Counted from the first letter of the stretch, positions 46,384-59,801 are shown. The stretch is DNA of 64,000 nt from Curvularia sp. ZM96 (GCA_022457065.1 JAJGBQ010000007.1:1984001-2048000); one strand, 5' to 3'. Notes: generated from the sequence alone by a model not told the origin. Program-made: numbers and translations.

Positions 46384-47790
46384 TTAGTGAATAATGAGCT
46401 CGTCGTTCATTCCCTGTATGTAGTCAAACCATACTAGCCTCTGTCTAGGGGGCTCTCTCTGGGCATACAAAGGATCGTGTTCTAGTTGGTAGAGAAAGGC
46501 ATCTTCAGCCTCTCTTCGCTGCTGGCTGCCCTGTTCTCCCCACACCGCTCGCATGCTATTAAGCGTTTTTTCGTCTTGATGCTCCATCTGGGCCAATCTA
46601 GCATTGTACTGGGCAAACCATGTTTGGAGCTGCTCGCCCGGAGGAGTTATGTCGTGGATGGCATGACAAGCATCGATTGCATGGAGAAGCCACTCACGGG
46701 GGACCTTGAATTATTGTTGGCATTAGGGACTTGGGCAGAGAAATGATAGATAGCCATTTTCCATGTAATATGTTTCCACAGCTTGTAGGAGCAGTATGCG
46801 GCGGGCTGAATATAGGCAAAGCCGATGCATCCTGCGGTAGTCAAGGTGACTGTATGCTCCAACAGGCCCACGAAACGTCTTTGGTGGGGGGAGAACTCTT
46901 TTCCGCGTCCACGTTGGACTAACGATGGCAGACAGGTTGCGACAAACTCCTTGTTAATCGCATATTGTAGTTTGTGTTTTGCTGGAGCAAGGAGACGAAT
47001 GCACGAATACCTAAGGGGCATTGCTCGGCTATCCTCCTTAGTCCTGATGGCAGAGGTGCGCCTGGATGTCTTGCAAAGTCCTCGCTCAAGACAACATGGG
47101 TTGCGCGGGGGAGGTGGTGTTGAAGGACTCGCCTGAATTCCTGTATCTACTGCGTTCTATCGTGCGCCGTATACTTTTTGTCTGCGCTTCTAAAGAGGGT
47201 TAAGTCCTCTTCATGCTCGCCGTGTATTGGAGGGAATGGCTCTTTGCAGCCAATGTCTATAACTACGCGCTGCATAAAGCGCAGGGGGTCAACAGCGTGA
47301 TAGGTATAGCCCATCAGACCACCTGAAAGTAGCCAGTCGCCGTTGATAAGATAGTACACGTCTGGCTGGGCCCAGAAAAGCTTCTGTACCTCTCTGCGCG
47401 TACTAGAGCAGACGTGCATAAGCTGGAAGAGGGTTGCGCTATCGCAGAAGTGGAGAATGTATAGTTATAGCTCTCTAGGAAGCTTAGAGAAGGGCGAAAA
47501 TTGTGAGGCTGTCTGGAGGGCTGGGGCTAGCTGAGTGTGGATAAAGAAGGGGACGTGGATTTCGCCATATGTTGTTGCACAGGCATGGAAGTTGATTGGG
47601 CTAGTATTAGGACCTTCTAGAATAATGGTACATGTCATGTTTACAAAGGGCAGGTTAGGATAGAGTAGAGTAGGTCTTGGTGATGGGGTCGTATGTGAAG
47701 AAGAGTTGGTTATTGTACCAGCAAACTGTACATACAGGCGGTGGGCATCGGGGTCGAGATAAGCCTCGAGAATGATAGTGAGGCTGGCCG
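46384..47790 (-). pseudogene. Decayed F-box-like gene of a multi-copy Pleosporales family
   Basis: Read on the minus strand, fragments of one protein appear in order but in changing frames. From the 5' end these are a ILEAYLDPDAHRLYVQF-like piece, then NNQLFFTYDPITKTYSTL in another frame, then LPFVNMTCTIILEGP back in the first. Next come the F-box-like FSKLPREL and LYILHFCDSATLFQLMHV, separated by an in-frame TAA, then WLLSGGLMGYTYHAVD, then after a TAG a piece with HLPRATHVVLSE. The end is QLEHDPLYAQ. At least two frame changes and three stops are present. The family is recognised from memory as common and variable in Pleosporales; its function is unknown. The copy cannot make a full protein. 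Confidence 0.75.
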
Positions 47791-47927
47791 TCAGCCCCGG
47801 CCCTGCAGCCGCTCGGACCGCTAGCGCATGATGACATCTCCAACCCTGCTGCATTCCTTCGTCCACGCGCGACACACAACCAGCGACGCCAACGCTGTTT
47901 TATGGCAACACAACATTGATTTTGGCA

Positions 47928-50561
47928 ATGGTAGATACTCCTAGACGCAACAAGACTTGTCCGGCCATCAGCGAAGATCCTTGGGGCACCGGGCGGCCGC
48001 GCGATGTCCGGCTCCAACTATACCTCTCCCTAACCCTCGGCGTGGGTGCATTCCTCGTCTTTTGTGTATGTTCGGCCCGGCTGCATCCATTGCCTACCTG
48101 CTAACCACCTCCTTAGTTCCTCCGGCCACGTTGGAAAGGACTCTACGCCGCACGCAAGAAGCAGAAGAACCTCGCAACAGCGCTACCCGACCTCCCCGAT
48201 AGCTTCTTTGGCTGGATTATACCGCTATGGAAAATCACAGACGAGCAGGTGCTGGCATCGGCTGGCCTCGATGCCTACGTATACCTTGCCTTCTTCAAAA
48301 TGGCCATCAAGTTCCTACTCATTACGCTCTTCTTCGCGCTAGCCGTCATCAAGCCGGTGCATGACACCCACCAAGACAAGGAGGGAAAGAAATCCCCAAT
48401 TCATACCGGCCCCAGCTACGAGCGAATCGAGGTCCGCAGCACCTTTACTACATTTGCCGCAGAGTACGAACGCTATACCGACTACCTGTGGATGTATCTT
48501 GTCTTCGTCTACCTCTTCACCGCTCTTATCCTATACCTGATTGTCTCGGAAACAAGACGCATCATTGATATCCGGCAAGAGTACCTCGGCAGCCAGACCA
48601 CCATCACCGATCGAACCATCAAGCTCTCCGGCATTCCCGTGGATCTCCGGTCTGAGGATAAAATCAAAGCATTCATCATGGACCTTGGCATTGGCAAGGT
48701 CGAGAGCGTGACGCTCTGTAGAAACTGGAGGGATCTCGACAGGAAGCTCATTGAGAGGTACGCTATTGTGCGGAAGCTGGAGGAGGCCTGGACTGTCCAT
48801 CTCGGTAGCCGAAGGGTGGAGCGCAGCCTCGAGACTCTGCCGGTAGTCCAACCGCGACCACCAGAGCCCTTGGGTGACAGAAACGACGACGAGGACGAGC
48901 GAAGCCAGTTCTTGAGCGACTCTGAGCGTGACCCGGACCACGTTGTTCCGTATGCCCAAAAACGCCCGAAAGCCAGAATATGGTACGGCCCTTTCAAGCT
49001 GAGATACAGGAACGTCGACGCCATCGACTACTATGAGGAGAAGCTGCGAAGGATCGACGAAGAGATTCGAGCTCTGCGCAAAAAGGAATTCGAACCAATG
49101 CCTTTGGCGTTTGTAACAATGGATAGCGTGGCGAGCGCTCAGATGGCCATCCAGGCCGTGCTTGACCCTTCGCCATTGCAGCTCTTGGCAAAGAACTCGC
49201 CAGCACCGTCCGATGTAGTGTGGTCAAACACGTACCTGACTCGTGGCCAGCGGGTGTTCAGGGCCTGGTCTATTACCGTTGCCATTGGTATACTGAGCAT
49301 ATTCTGGACAGCCCTTCTCGTGCCTATTGCCGGTGCTCTCAACACCTGTTCCATTGATGGAGTTTTTCCTGAGCTTGCGGAGCTGTTGTCGAGGCACGAT
49401 AATCTTGAGTCTATTGTCAACACGCAGCTTCCGACGCTGGCATTGACGTTGATCAACGTAGCTGTGCCTTTTTTGTACGACTGTAAGTGTGATTGGGTCT
49501 AGCGACGACTAGCCGTGCTAATCGATGTAGGGCTTGCAAACAAACAAGGCATGATTTCCCAGGGCGACGTGGAGCTGTCGGTCATATCGAAAAACTTCTT
49601 TTACACGTTTTTCAACTTCTTCATACTTTTCACGATACTAGGAACAGCGTCTGGGTTCCTTGCCATGCTCGAGCGCTTCGCCGAGAAACTGACGAGTGCC
49701 ACTGAGATTGCATACGCCCTGGCTACCTCGTTGGCCAATTTGCTGGGCTTTTACACAAACTTCATCATGTTGCAAGGGCTGGGAATCTTTCCATTCCGAC
49801 TTTTGGAGTTTGGGGCCCTTTCCTTGTATCCCGTGTACTTGATTGGCGCCAAAACACCGCGAGACTATGCCGAGCTGGTACAGCCTCCGGTCTTCAGCTA
49901 CGGGTTTTATCTGCCGCAGACCATCCTCATCTTCATCATCTGCATGGTCTATAGTGTGTTGAGAGACTCTTGGCAGGTTTTGCTTACTGGCTTGGTCTAC
50001 TTCATGATTGGGCACTATGTGCACAAATACCAGCTCTTGTACGCAATGGAGCACCGACAACACTCGACTGGAAGGGGCTGGACCATGATGTGCGACCGGG
50101 TCATCATAGGCGTTGTCCTCTTCCAGATTACTGTTGCGGGTCAGTTGGCTCTGAAGAAGGCTTTCAAGCGGGCCGTGCTTGTAGGACCGCTCGTCATTGG
50201 TACTCTGTGGTTTTTGTTCGTTTTTGCCCGTACGTACCGGCCACTGATGAAGTTTATTGCCCTGAAAAGCCTTCGAAGGCCGGAGCCATCGGATCTAGGG
50301 CGCGACATCCAGGAAGAGTCTTTTGCTCCTGGGCAGATCGGCCGAAGGGCTATGGGCAGGCTTACCTTGGACGAAGCCCGTGAAAGTGGTCTGCGATTTG
50401 AGAATCCCAGTCTTGTCATGCCGTATGTATTTCCTGTTGGACACTGACTATCGACACTGACGCATTCTAGGCTTGACACCGTCTGGATCAACAAGCATGT
50501 CAGGTCGCTCGACGGATCAGACAGCTCCGCTATTGACGGCGCCAATGGCGCCTGGAACTAA
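47928..50561 (+). CDS. CSC1/TMEM63-like osmosensitive cation channel
   Basis: Exons: 47928-48065, 48117-49482, 49531-50422 and 50471-50561, giving 828 residues. One N-terminal helix (LQLYLSLTLGVGAFLVF), a basic FLRPRWKGLYAARK loop and two more helices come first. A cytosolic domain of about 200 residues follows (ending near FVTMDSVASAQMA), then the large membrane module with helices at about 430-740 (FFNFFILFTILG, PVYLIGA, FLFVFARTY). This is the CSC1 (RSN1) layout, known for calcium-permeable, stretch- and osmotically gated channels of the plasma membrane. The C-terminus is short and soluble. Several CSC1 paralogues exist in fungi, and which one this is cannot be told. The start lies within about 140 bases of the neighbouring pseudogene's 5' remnant. 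Confidence 0.9.
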
Positions 50562-53500
50562 CCAGTCAAGTCATTCCCACGCTTACGATGCACCTTTACG
50601 TAGACATGTCACGGATTTGCTTTCTTGTAGCGCGCATTACTCTCCTTTCCTCGTTTGTGCTTTGATACCCATGTACGCAACTCATTTGGTTACGAGTTTA
50701 TGACGATTCTTCATGTTGAGAGCATTCACTTCGTAACCGCACAGTACTCCTAGACCTCGTCAATTTGATACCCTTAGCACGATCAGAAAGCATCCTGTTG
50801 TGTAGTCATTCGCCTAAAAAGACGTATTTTTTTTTTGTACAACGTACAATCAGATCGTATAAACAGATCCCATGCAATCAGAAGTTGTTGTTGTGATGAA
50901 ATTTGTTCCTAGTGCTCCTGCCGTGTTCTCTCTGGCCAGTCGTTCGGCAGAGTAGAGGAGACTACTACCTTCTGGTCCAGTGACAGATGATTAGTTGCAG
51001 TCGCATGGACGCAATCCGAGCCGACTTTGTCCCACTAAGCGCCGTGGTTTTCTCTTGTGATGACCTGTTATGGATTGATGAGCATAGTTGGTCAACTCAT
51101 CAAGTGACCAGGAGAACGCAGTTTAGTGTTGTTTTTAGGTCTTATTCCTACTTCTGCACATCTTCATTTTTTTTTTTCACCCTTCGTATATTTTCAAAGG
51201 AGAGTGGTGACTCGCTTACACAAACGAAACATGTCGATACATCTCCGGAATCAGAAGCGTTACCCCAAACAAGCCAGTTTCGGACTTTTTCTTTTCTTTT
51301 CTTCTTCTTTGTTTCACTCATCACGCGTTCGGCAGAACATGCCGTGCAACCAGGAGCCGGAATTGTGCCTGTCAGCAGAGCACGTCACACTCACTCACAT
51401 ACATAGGGTATCTGCAAGGTGCTTTTCGTCGCATACGAGAATGTGCTGGCAGGCAGCATGTGCAACCAGGGAACTTGTTCACGGCTGTTTTGCCCGTGGT
51501 TGAAGCGTGTCATCTGCTACTACCTACTGGCCCAGGTACCATGCACATGGTTGTGCTAGCCCATTGAATGACGCAGTCGACGCATTGTGAAAAGTCCGGC
51601 CTGGCATCCTGTGGGACGCCAGAATGCGCAGAGTCGGAGGGGGCTAAGTGGGTTCCTTTTGTATTTCATGCATAGGTACGGGGCTGGATGTATGTGAGTA
51701 CCTACGAAGTATGCACGCGGACATGTAGGTACGCCGACAAGATGGCTCGCTGCATGCGCTTGTTGTTCTTTGTGGGTTTCCCGATGGGGGGAGGCAGGGG
51801 GGAGGCTTATGCGCGTCGGCGCTGCCGGGGTAGGCGGGTGGTGGTGCTGCGCGTGTTGTGTAGGATGGCGGCAGGCGGCTGTGGAAGAGAGGGGCGCGTG
51901 GGCGGTAGATCGTGTTCATGCATTGGAGCCGTAGGAACATGTGATGATGTGATCACGTGCATGTATAGGAGAGAGGGAAGGTGCGGATGGATCCATCTAC
52001 CTGTGTCTTTTTGACTTGGTCGAGTCTTTGCGCCTTTCTTCATAGCATTCTCTGATCTTTGGGCTAGAAGTGAGCAAAGGGAGATCATGTAAGATCTTGA
52101 ACAGGGTAACTAATTGGTCAGTGTATCTTTCTCTCTCTAGGAGAAGTAGAACAACGAACATGGATTATGCAATGCTACAGCTACATAAGAGTAACAGTAA
52201 CGTAGACCACAGAGCTGAATGCCAGAAACGCGTTTTACCGCAGTCCCCACACGTTTCTTTTTAGAAGTACAAGTCACGCTGTTTTGTAGCGATCAACTTG
52301 CCTTACTCACCTCTGGTCTTCCCATTCCCTTACTGAAACATTCAACCACGGTACCTTGCAGTTGTCATGCTCTAGCAGAGGCTGACGAACGGTATACTAC
52401 TATTACCGAGCCAGATGCGGGGAAGGGTTACAACCGACGCTTTTTGCTTTTTGTAGTCGACAGGCTGTCCCTAGTTGGACTAGCCTGTGTTAGCATCATG
52501 TAGTTTTATGGTACCTGTGGAACAGGTCGTTGAAGTGGGCGCATGGAACAACTGGCTGAAATGAATAGAGATGTGCAGCGGCGTGTTGGTGTGTTGGTGT
52601 AGTTGTTTATTAGCATGGTTGCAGTATTGACAACCGCTTTGACGCAAACATGTCGAGCAAAACACAAAGTAGTTGGTCGGAGGCTACAAATGTTGGAAAG
52701 TGGCGTGTCGTGGCCACTGCACGGCCTTGATTTACCGCGCTACTTTTACACGGAGCAGGTTGGGTTCCTAGCTCACAGCGTTGTTGCAAATCGTGGACGA
52801 AAACAGGGCAAAGAAGCAAAAAGCGGTCCAACGACTATTGTCCCAGGATGGAGACTGGAGACGAGGATGGCAATCCTGCAACGGCGTCACCGGTCTTTCC
52901 CTGTTTGGACATGGGCAACAAGAAAGGTCAGAAAATCAGTGGTCCCGCAAGCTTCGGAGTATTGTTGGCAGGCAAGCAAGACGTCTATATTAAGAGCCAG
53001 GAAGAGTATCGATAATCATGCGGGTATCAAGCGAGATTGGAAAGAAGACGGCCGGGGGGGAAGCGTGGAAAGGTGAAAATCAACAGAGCGGGAACACGTA
53101 ATCACGGCCGCAAAGGACCGAAGCAAAAGCACTGGCGATCATCCGCTTGTGAGACGGGCAAGGCAAGGCAAGGTAAGGCAAGGCACGACTTCCCAACAGG
53201 AGCAGGTCGAGGTTGCGAGCTGAATGCAGATCGATCCCAAGGCGTTTGGGTGCATGTTGAGACGCACGGCAGTGACGATGCAGTGACCGGGCCAGTCCCC
53301 AGGTTTTGCTTGTACGTACATACATTGTACGCAGGCAAGATTACGCGTTCGTCGGTGGGTGGAGTGGAGTTGGCAGACGAGAGGCTGGAGGGGAGCGAGG
53401 GGCGGGAGAGCTAAGAGAGGACGGAGTCATGTCCTGCAGCAGCCAGTGATGCGATGCATCGATGCACGAGGTTGGCGACGGGCAGGCCAGCGAACCAGCC

Positions 53501-54867
53501 GGCGGTTGCAGGTGCAGTGAAGCATAATCAAAAGGAAATTTGGCAGCGCATGCGTGACGGGTGGCTGGCAGCTCCGGGCAGGGTTTGGCAGCCGGCAGGG
53601 CCAGCGAGTGTGCGTAGACATGACGTGTGGGCATGTGCGGCTGCGACACGACCCCTCTCCGCAGCAGAGGGCCGGGCAGCATGTCTTGCACGTCGCGGAC
53701 GGTGTCGGGTCTATGTGTAGTATGTATCGATGGAGGTGCTGCGGACGGTGGAACTGCACGACGCAGGCGCCAACCAGTCGAGGAGAAAAGGCTAGCAGGG
53801 TAGGCTGGGCAGCGCGCGGGCCCGTGCGTCGATGATGGCGGCAGAAGCACGCCACCGCCGGCTCCCCCCTGAGCGCGGTTGGCCTGGGAGCAGAGAGGCT
53901 CGGGGCCTGGCAACCACCGTGAGCACGCAGGTGGCTCTGGTCTCTCCAAGCAGCGCGGGCGCGACGACGAGTGCCGGCCGGACGCCAAGGCGAGTATTGG
54001 TTGTCAGCGCAGAGCGTGTTCCGGGCGGGGAGCGCGTGGCTGGGCGCTGCGCGACTGGCAGCAGCCGTCGCGGCGAGGGAGATGCAGCGGCGAGAGGTGG
54101 TGCAGGCAGAAAAAGGCGAGTGGATGAATGGAATGGCTGCCCCTGCAGAGGGGCGACGTGGGGTGGGGAGGGCGAGCCTGATGCGCCAGGCTATTCAAGC
54201 GTCCGCAGTGGGTTGCTGGCCACTGGGCAGCCCACGAGCGTGCTGCTGCAGCAGCTGCAGTCGGGCTGCCACTGCGGCGTCCATGGATGGAGAGACGGGC
54301 GGATGACGTCGGGGCCAGTGTCGCGCGGCCATGTCCATGTCCATGTCGACGGCGGCGATCGCAGCGTGGTTGAGGGCGGAGGTTGAGGCTGCGGCGGGCG
54401 TGGTTGGCAGCTGGGGCGGGCTAAATTTGGGCCTGAGGGTCCCTGGCATGGCGCCATGGAGAGAGCCCACCTGCTGTCCCAGCCCTCGACCAGCAGTTTG
54501 CGGCAGCGTCGCGGCCAGGGCGCGCCCAATCCGTGGGCCACGGCGACGGCCTCTGCCTCTGGCTGACGTCTTGCGGCGGGCGTTGAAGTCGAGTTAAGCC
54601 TAGACAGGGCGGCCCAGGATGGCAGTTGGCGACATGGCCGGGGCGCGCTAGGCCGCTTCGGGCGCCCCGCCATGGAACGGTACCTTAGATGGACGCAGGC
54701 TCGGTTGGCTGAGGGCGGCGCACTCCTGGCGACCCAGCATCCCTCATGCCCATGGCCTGGCGCCATCCGTGCTCCTCGCTCCTCTGAATACATACTACTC
54801 GTACGCGCTGCTTGTCCCAGCCGTTTGCTCCGCCCGGCTCTGCCCTCGTCGACCTCCGCCGCACCAC

Positions 54868-54898
<31 letters not shown>

Positions 54899-55491
54899 CG
54901 CCGCCCGTCGCCTGTGTCTGGTAAGTCCCAGTCCCAGCCCCGTCCCAGCCAGTCCCATCGCTTCTCCGCCAATCGCCCGGCCCGCCATCACCTGTGCAAT
55001 TGGCCCTGGGTGCACGTCACCGTCATGGCCGTGATGATGGTGATGGCGACGACCATGACAATGATGACCCCGGGGCTCGTCAGCACGGCCCAGCGGTTGA
55101 AACGCCGCGATACGAAGCTCCCAAACTCCAACTTTGCCTCCGCCTCAGCTCGTCCAGCACAACTTCCTCGTCTGCGCCCTCGCCTGCGCCCGCACGCCCT
55201 CGCCCTCGCCCTCGCGCGCCGTCGCCTGGCTCTGTTTCTCTGTGCATTGGTCGCTAATCCGAGACTGCAGGTAACCCTCGCTCGCTCGCTCCTGCCGGTG
55301 ATCCCCCGGCCCCTTCGCACTACTTTTGGCCCTTGGTCGCATCCATCCCATCTGCTGCCCCAGACTCGCCCTGCCTCGCACTGCGCGTCTTGAGTGCATG
55401 ATCCTGTCGCGTCCCTGCTGAGAGAGGGCCGCTCAAGGCAGTGGCCGGCGCTCCTTCCACTGCACACCACCGCATCCCGTCCGCCGCAACC
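50562..55491. other. Long gene-free stretch (about 4.9 kb)
   Basis: No gene is supported. It contains T-tracts near 50830 and 51170, then GC-rich sequence from about 53300 with frames of up to 274 codons on both strands. These have Ala/Arg/Pro-rich composition and no motifs. The last kilobase is probably the promoter and long leader of the disordered-protein gene. Confidence 0.4.
54868..54898. repeat. Interrupted CTG trinucleotide repeat
   Basis: About ten CTG units with one TTG interruption lie some 600 bases upstream of the next coding start. Confidence 0.85.
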
Positions 55492-58373
55492 ATGGGCAAG
55501 CCAGGCCTCGGCCTCTTCACCGCCCGCCGCAAGTCCCAGGGCAACGTCTTTGACGACGTCGACATTGCATCCAGCCCCGACACCACCGCCGCCCCCGCGG
55601 CCGCCGCCTCGCCCTCGGACGCGGGCGGCTTTCGCCTGCTCAGCAGGACAGAGGTCGAAAAGGCAAAGGAGCAGCGCAAAACACAGGAGAAGGAGAGATC
55701 GTCAAAGTTCCCTCGCTTCAGCGGCTTCAGCCACCCGGGAGGCAAGAACCGCAATCACTCGTTCGACGACGATTCTCCAGCCTCGTCTAAACGGTAAGTC
55801 TCTAGCCGCTAAGTCATAGCGTCGGCCGGACTGACCCTTTAATTAGCGACAGCAAGTCGAGCAGTGGGACTCAATTTTCCACTTCGAGACCCTATCCTAA
55901 TGGCCAGCACGGCTCCACCTCGACACTCCCTTCCTCCACCGACGCCAGCTCCGACGATAATCTCTTCTCCAACGTCCCCCGTCCTGCCCTCGCCCAGCAC
56001 AACAGCTCGCCCGCCCCCCTCAACGCCGCCAAGAAGCAGCTCCCTTTGCCGCCCAAGCCCAGCTCAGGCGTGTCGTCATACAAGGACCTCTCCAGCTCAG
56101 GGTGGAGCGGCCGAAATAGGGCCATGACTACATCGAGCTACGCCAGCACGGCTGTGCCGCCTAAGCTCGAAGCAGACCTGAGCTTTGGCGGCTTCGAGGA
56201 CGACATGTTTAGTCATCTCCAACGCAACGAGTCGCCCCAAGCCCAACGCGAACAGCCCTCGGGACGTTCGCTGCTCGCCGAAAAGCGCACTGCCCAGCCC
56301 GAGCCTATACAGATTAGGCCTCAGTTCGACGTCGAGCCCGCCCTGAAAAGCTGGGACAGCCGCAATTCCGCAGACAATCTCATGGCCTCGTCGCACTCGG
56401 ACCGCGAGGCCTCACCGCCACCGCCGCCGCCCCACAAGTACTCTGCATATGCCCCTGTCGCTTCCGAGAGCCCTACCTTCCACCAAGGTTCTACCTTCCA
56501 CGACTCTGATGCTCAACTCGTCCGCAAGTCCTTTATCGAACGGAACACATACACCGACACGCCCCCTGAGTCCAAGCCCAACTCCATGTCGTCGTCATCT
56601 GCCAACTCCTACGAGACGCCCTACTCTTCGCGGTCCGTCACCACCTCCAGCACAACAAACAACACCGTCACGCCAAAGGCTACCGCTCCCCCGACTGCAC
56701 CTTCCTCCAACGCAGGCAAGGACGATGAGGACGACGACTTGTTTACGCAGGCAAAACCTGCACCTGCACCCCAAGCCCCTACGATACGGAAAGGACCTGC
56801 CCTCGCGTCTGCAAACAAGTCCCTCTCTGCCCCTGCTACAGATGCCAGTCGACGCGTCATGTCTCAGGCTGAGTTCCGCGAGTACCAGAAGAAGGCCATG
56901 AACCAGCCACCCCCAGAGGAAGACTCTGAAGACGAAGACTACGAGGACGAGGAGGATGCCATCAAGCGGCGACAGGAAGAGGAGCTGTTGAGACGTAAAA
57001 ACCAGCAGATGCACTTTGCTCGCGAGGCCATGCGCCGCTCCACCACCGCAACCGGAGCAGACTCTGGCCAAGACGCCATGGGCTTCCCATCCGAGACTTC
57101 CATGAAGGCAGAGGAGTGGGAGGACGAAGATGTGCCCTTGGGCATCCTTGCCCAGCACGGCTTCCCCAGCCAAGCCCGCAACAGGCACCCGAGCCAGCCC
57201 ACCAACGCCATGCCATCCTACATTCCCGACCGTCCAGCCTCTGCTGGTGCCATGAGCCATCGTGTGACCAACAACATGAGCCTCCCGGCTTTTGCCCGCA
57301 ACTTGCCCCAGGACCCATACAGCAGCCCTGTCATTGGTGGTGGCTTGATCCGACCGACCAACCGCGAGTCGATGGGTTTCAATGGATTTGCACAAGGCCC
57401 TGCGTCGGTTGCTGGTGATTCTGTTGTCGGCGGCATGGGCATGGCCCCCGGCATGATGTACCAAGAAGCTGGCATGTCGCAACCCTCACTCGTCGACCAG
57501 ATTCAGATGCGGGACATGACCAAACAAAAGTACATGGGCGGTGGGTCGGCCAAAAAGCCGCCCCAGGCCGGTCCTTTTACTGGCATGCTGGGGCAGCAGA
57601 TGAATGCCAGCGGCCAAAACCAGAGTGCTACCCGCATGTCCATGATGACTCCTGGCATGAACCCCATGATGAACATGATGGGCGGCCAGATGCCAATGGG
57701 TCCCATGGGCATGGGCATGGGTATGGGCCAAATGGGAATGGGCATGGGAATGGGCATGGGCATGGGCCAAATGGGTTACCCGGTCGTGCAAGGAAGCGAC
57801 TACATGCAACAGATGCAGCAGATGCAGCAAATGATTGCCATGCAGCAGATGCAACTCCAGATGATGCAGCAACCCCAGCAAGATCCTCGGATGTCCATGG
57901 CCATGTCCAACAACGGCTACGCGGCCAGTACCATTGGTGGCGGCGGAAACTTCCTCAACGTCCCCAACGGTCAGGGCAGGACAATGTCGTTGATGGGAGG
58001 CCCTCCCCAACTGCCCCCACAGCCGCAACAGCAACGCACAATGTCCTTTATGGGCCCTCATCCAGGGTACACTCCCTCCATCGCACCATCCGAGCGTTCT
58101 AACGTTGGTTTGTCCGCTAGGTATCGACCCGTCGCGAACCATTCTGACGCCGTTTCCAACGGAACCTCCATGACGCTCCAAGTCAATCAGAACCGAACGG
58201 GCGCTATCAAAGGCATCCTAAAGAAGGGCAGCCCTGGAGCACAAGTCAGCGTCGCCGAAGTTGATGATGACAATGAAGACTGGGGTAAGATGGCCGCGAG
58301 AAAAAACAAGTCAAAGGGCAAGGAGAACGACACTTCTGGTCTCGAGGACCTGACTCGCGGCCTCAACATTTAG
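55492..58373 (+). CDS. Large disordered Met/Gly/Gln-rich protein, unknown function
   Basis: Exons: 55492-55793 and 55847-58373, giving 942 residues. The intron is 53 nt with a GTAAGT donor, CTGAC branch and TAG acceptor. The start MGKPGLGLFTARRKSQG has good context (CAACCATGG). The whole chain is low-complexity: Ser/Thr/Pro-rich to about residue 380. A conserved-looking acidic/helical part follows at about 430-530 (FREYQKKAM, an EDSEDEDYEDEED run, and VPLGILAQHGFPSQARN). Then comes a Met/Gly block with MGMG repeats (genomic 57700-57775) and a Gln/Met block with MQQMQQMQQ. A short basic tail region (RTGAIKGILKKG) comes near the end. No catalytic domain is seen. It may act as a scaffold or RNA-granule component, but that is a guess from composition. 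I do not recognise a named family. Confidence 0.85.
57700..57880 (+). repeat. Coding Met-Gly and Met-Gln tandem repeats
   Basis: Imperfect ATGGGC units encode Met-Gly dipeptides at about 57700-57775. ATGCAGCAG-type units encode Met-Gln-Gln at about 57805-57880. The frame is kept throughout, and unit number is likely to vary between strains. Confidence 0.85.
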
Positions 58374-59801
58374 ACGTCGTACGTACACACACGGCCATGC
58401 ACATATGAGCATTTTCGACTTATTCCTCTCCCCTTTTTTCCCTTCTCATATACACACGCACACATACTCAATCCCCCCGGCCCTATGCATGTTTGGAAAG
58501 AGATCTAAAAGCAGCAACATAATACGGATGTAATGGACACGGAGAGAATGCGATTCAAGAGTCTCCTATTCTCTCACTCTCTTTCTCTTTTTTTCTTCGA
58601 GGCTTTGGAAATTCATGGAAGCGACTTTTCATGGCCCTTCATGGCTCGAGGACTTTTTTACGAGGGGAGAATTCCCTGGGGGCTACCATTTTTCTCTCTA
58701 AACTCTTGTATTTGGATAATGCTGCATTTACACATGGCGTTTTTGTTCTTTCTTCACCTTCTTGCTTTGTAGCCTTCTTTTTATCTTATTTTCCCACCAA
58801 CTTTTTGGGAATACGCGCACACTCGCTAGGGAGCAGGCGACATGAGGAGAAGGGTGGGTGGTCAAACCAAAAATATGTATACATGTAAGCGACTTCTTTT
58901 TGGATCTGGAAGGGGGTGTTTCTCGTCACCCTTTGAAGCCTCTGCCTCTGTCTGTGTATGCCTGTCTTCATCTGTATATGCAGAGAGCTTTTGTGTCTAT
59001 CAGTCTGTCTGTGTCGATGTATACGTGTGTGTTCTATCTTTTTTTCTTTTCTTTTTGCATATAGACGTCAGATATATGGGATGAAAAAGAGTAAGTTGGA
59101 GGACGAAGGCTGTATATCCTATCCTATTCTTATTGTTTATTTGGACTGTACATGGAACTTTTGGAGTCGGAGTCGGAGTTGGCAGATGAGTCGGAGTGGG
59201 GTGGGGCGGAGGAGTCGTAGTTTGATTCTGCGGCGGCAAGAATCACGTACAGAGAAAGAAACGAGAGAAAACAAAATACCAACTATCAATCTTGTCTTTG
59301 AAATGTTGAGCTACTTTGCGTGAAGTGAAATGTCTTGTCATATTGGTATTGCAGAGATCATCTTCCTCTACCTACCTACCTCTCTACGAGTGAGACTCTT
59401 TCTCCCCAACCCAACATGCGCATCATGCACATGTCTTGCATTATACTTGTATCAAAAAGAAGAAGTGTATTGGAGAGAAATGAGCAAAAGAAAAAGAAGA
59501 GGTATATCCTAAGCACTATTTCTCTCTCATGCTCCTTTGGTACGCTAGTATCTCTTGGGTATTCCCCCCCCTCTCTACTCTTTTCTTGCAAAAAGCATCA
59601 GAGGACGGCGGTGATAATAAGAGATGGGTAATAAAGTGGGCTTGGGAATCTACGTTTCAAAAAGCCAACAATAATAAAAAAAGAGAGAGAGTAGAAGACG
59701 CCGCCGCCGCGTAACGCCTCAATTGGTCGTCGTCAGGTTCTTTTTGTTACATGACATCTTCATGTTCAATGTTACGTTCTTTCTTTCCTTCTGGCCCCAT
59801 C
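58374..59801. other. Convergent 3' region, pyrimidine-rich
   Basis: It lies between the disordered-protein gene (plus) and EMC2 (minus). It is rich in T/CT tracts and short GT/GA runs. No gene is supported. Confidence 0.4.

Noticed and set aside
54191..55015. 274-codon minus-strand open frame
   Set aside because: It is Ala/Arg/Pro-rich, crosses the CTG repeat and overlaps other long frames, as expected of GC-rich non-coding DNA.
56595..57482. 295-codon open frame on the minus strand
   Set aside because: It is the shadow of the low-complexity disordered protein on the plus strand, with no motif of its own.
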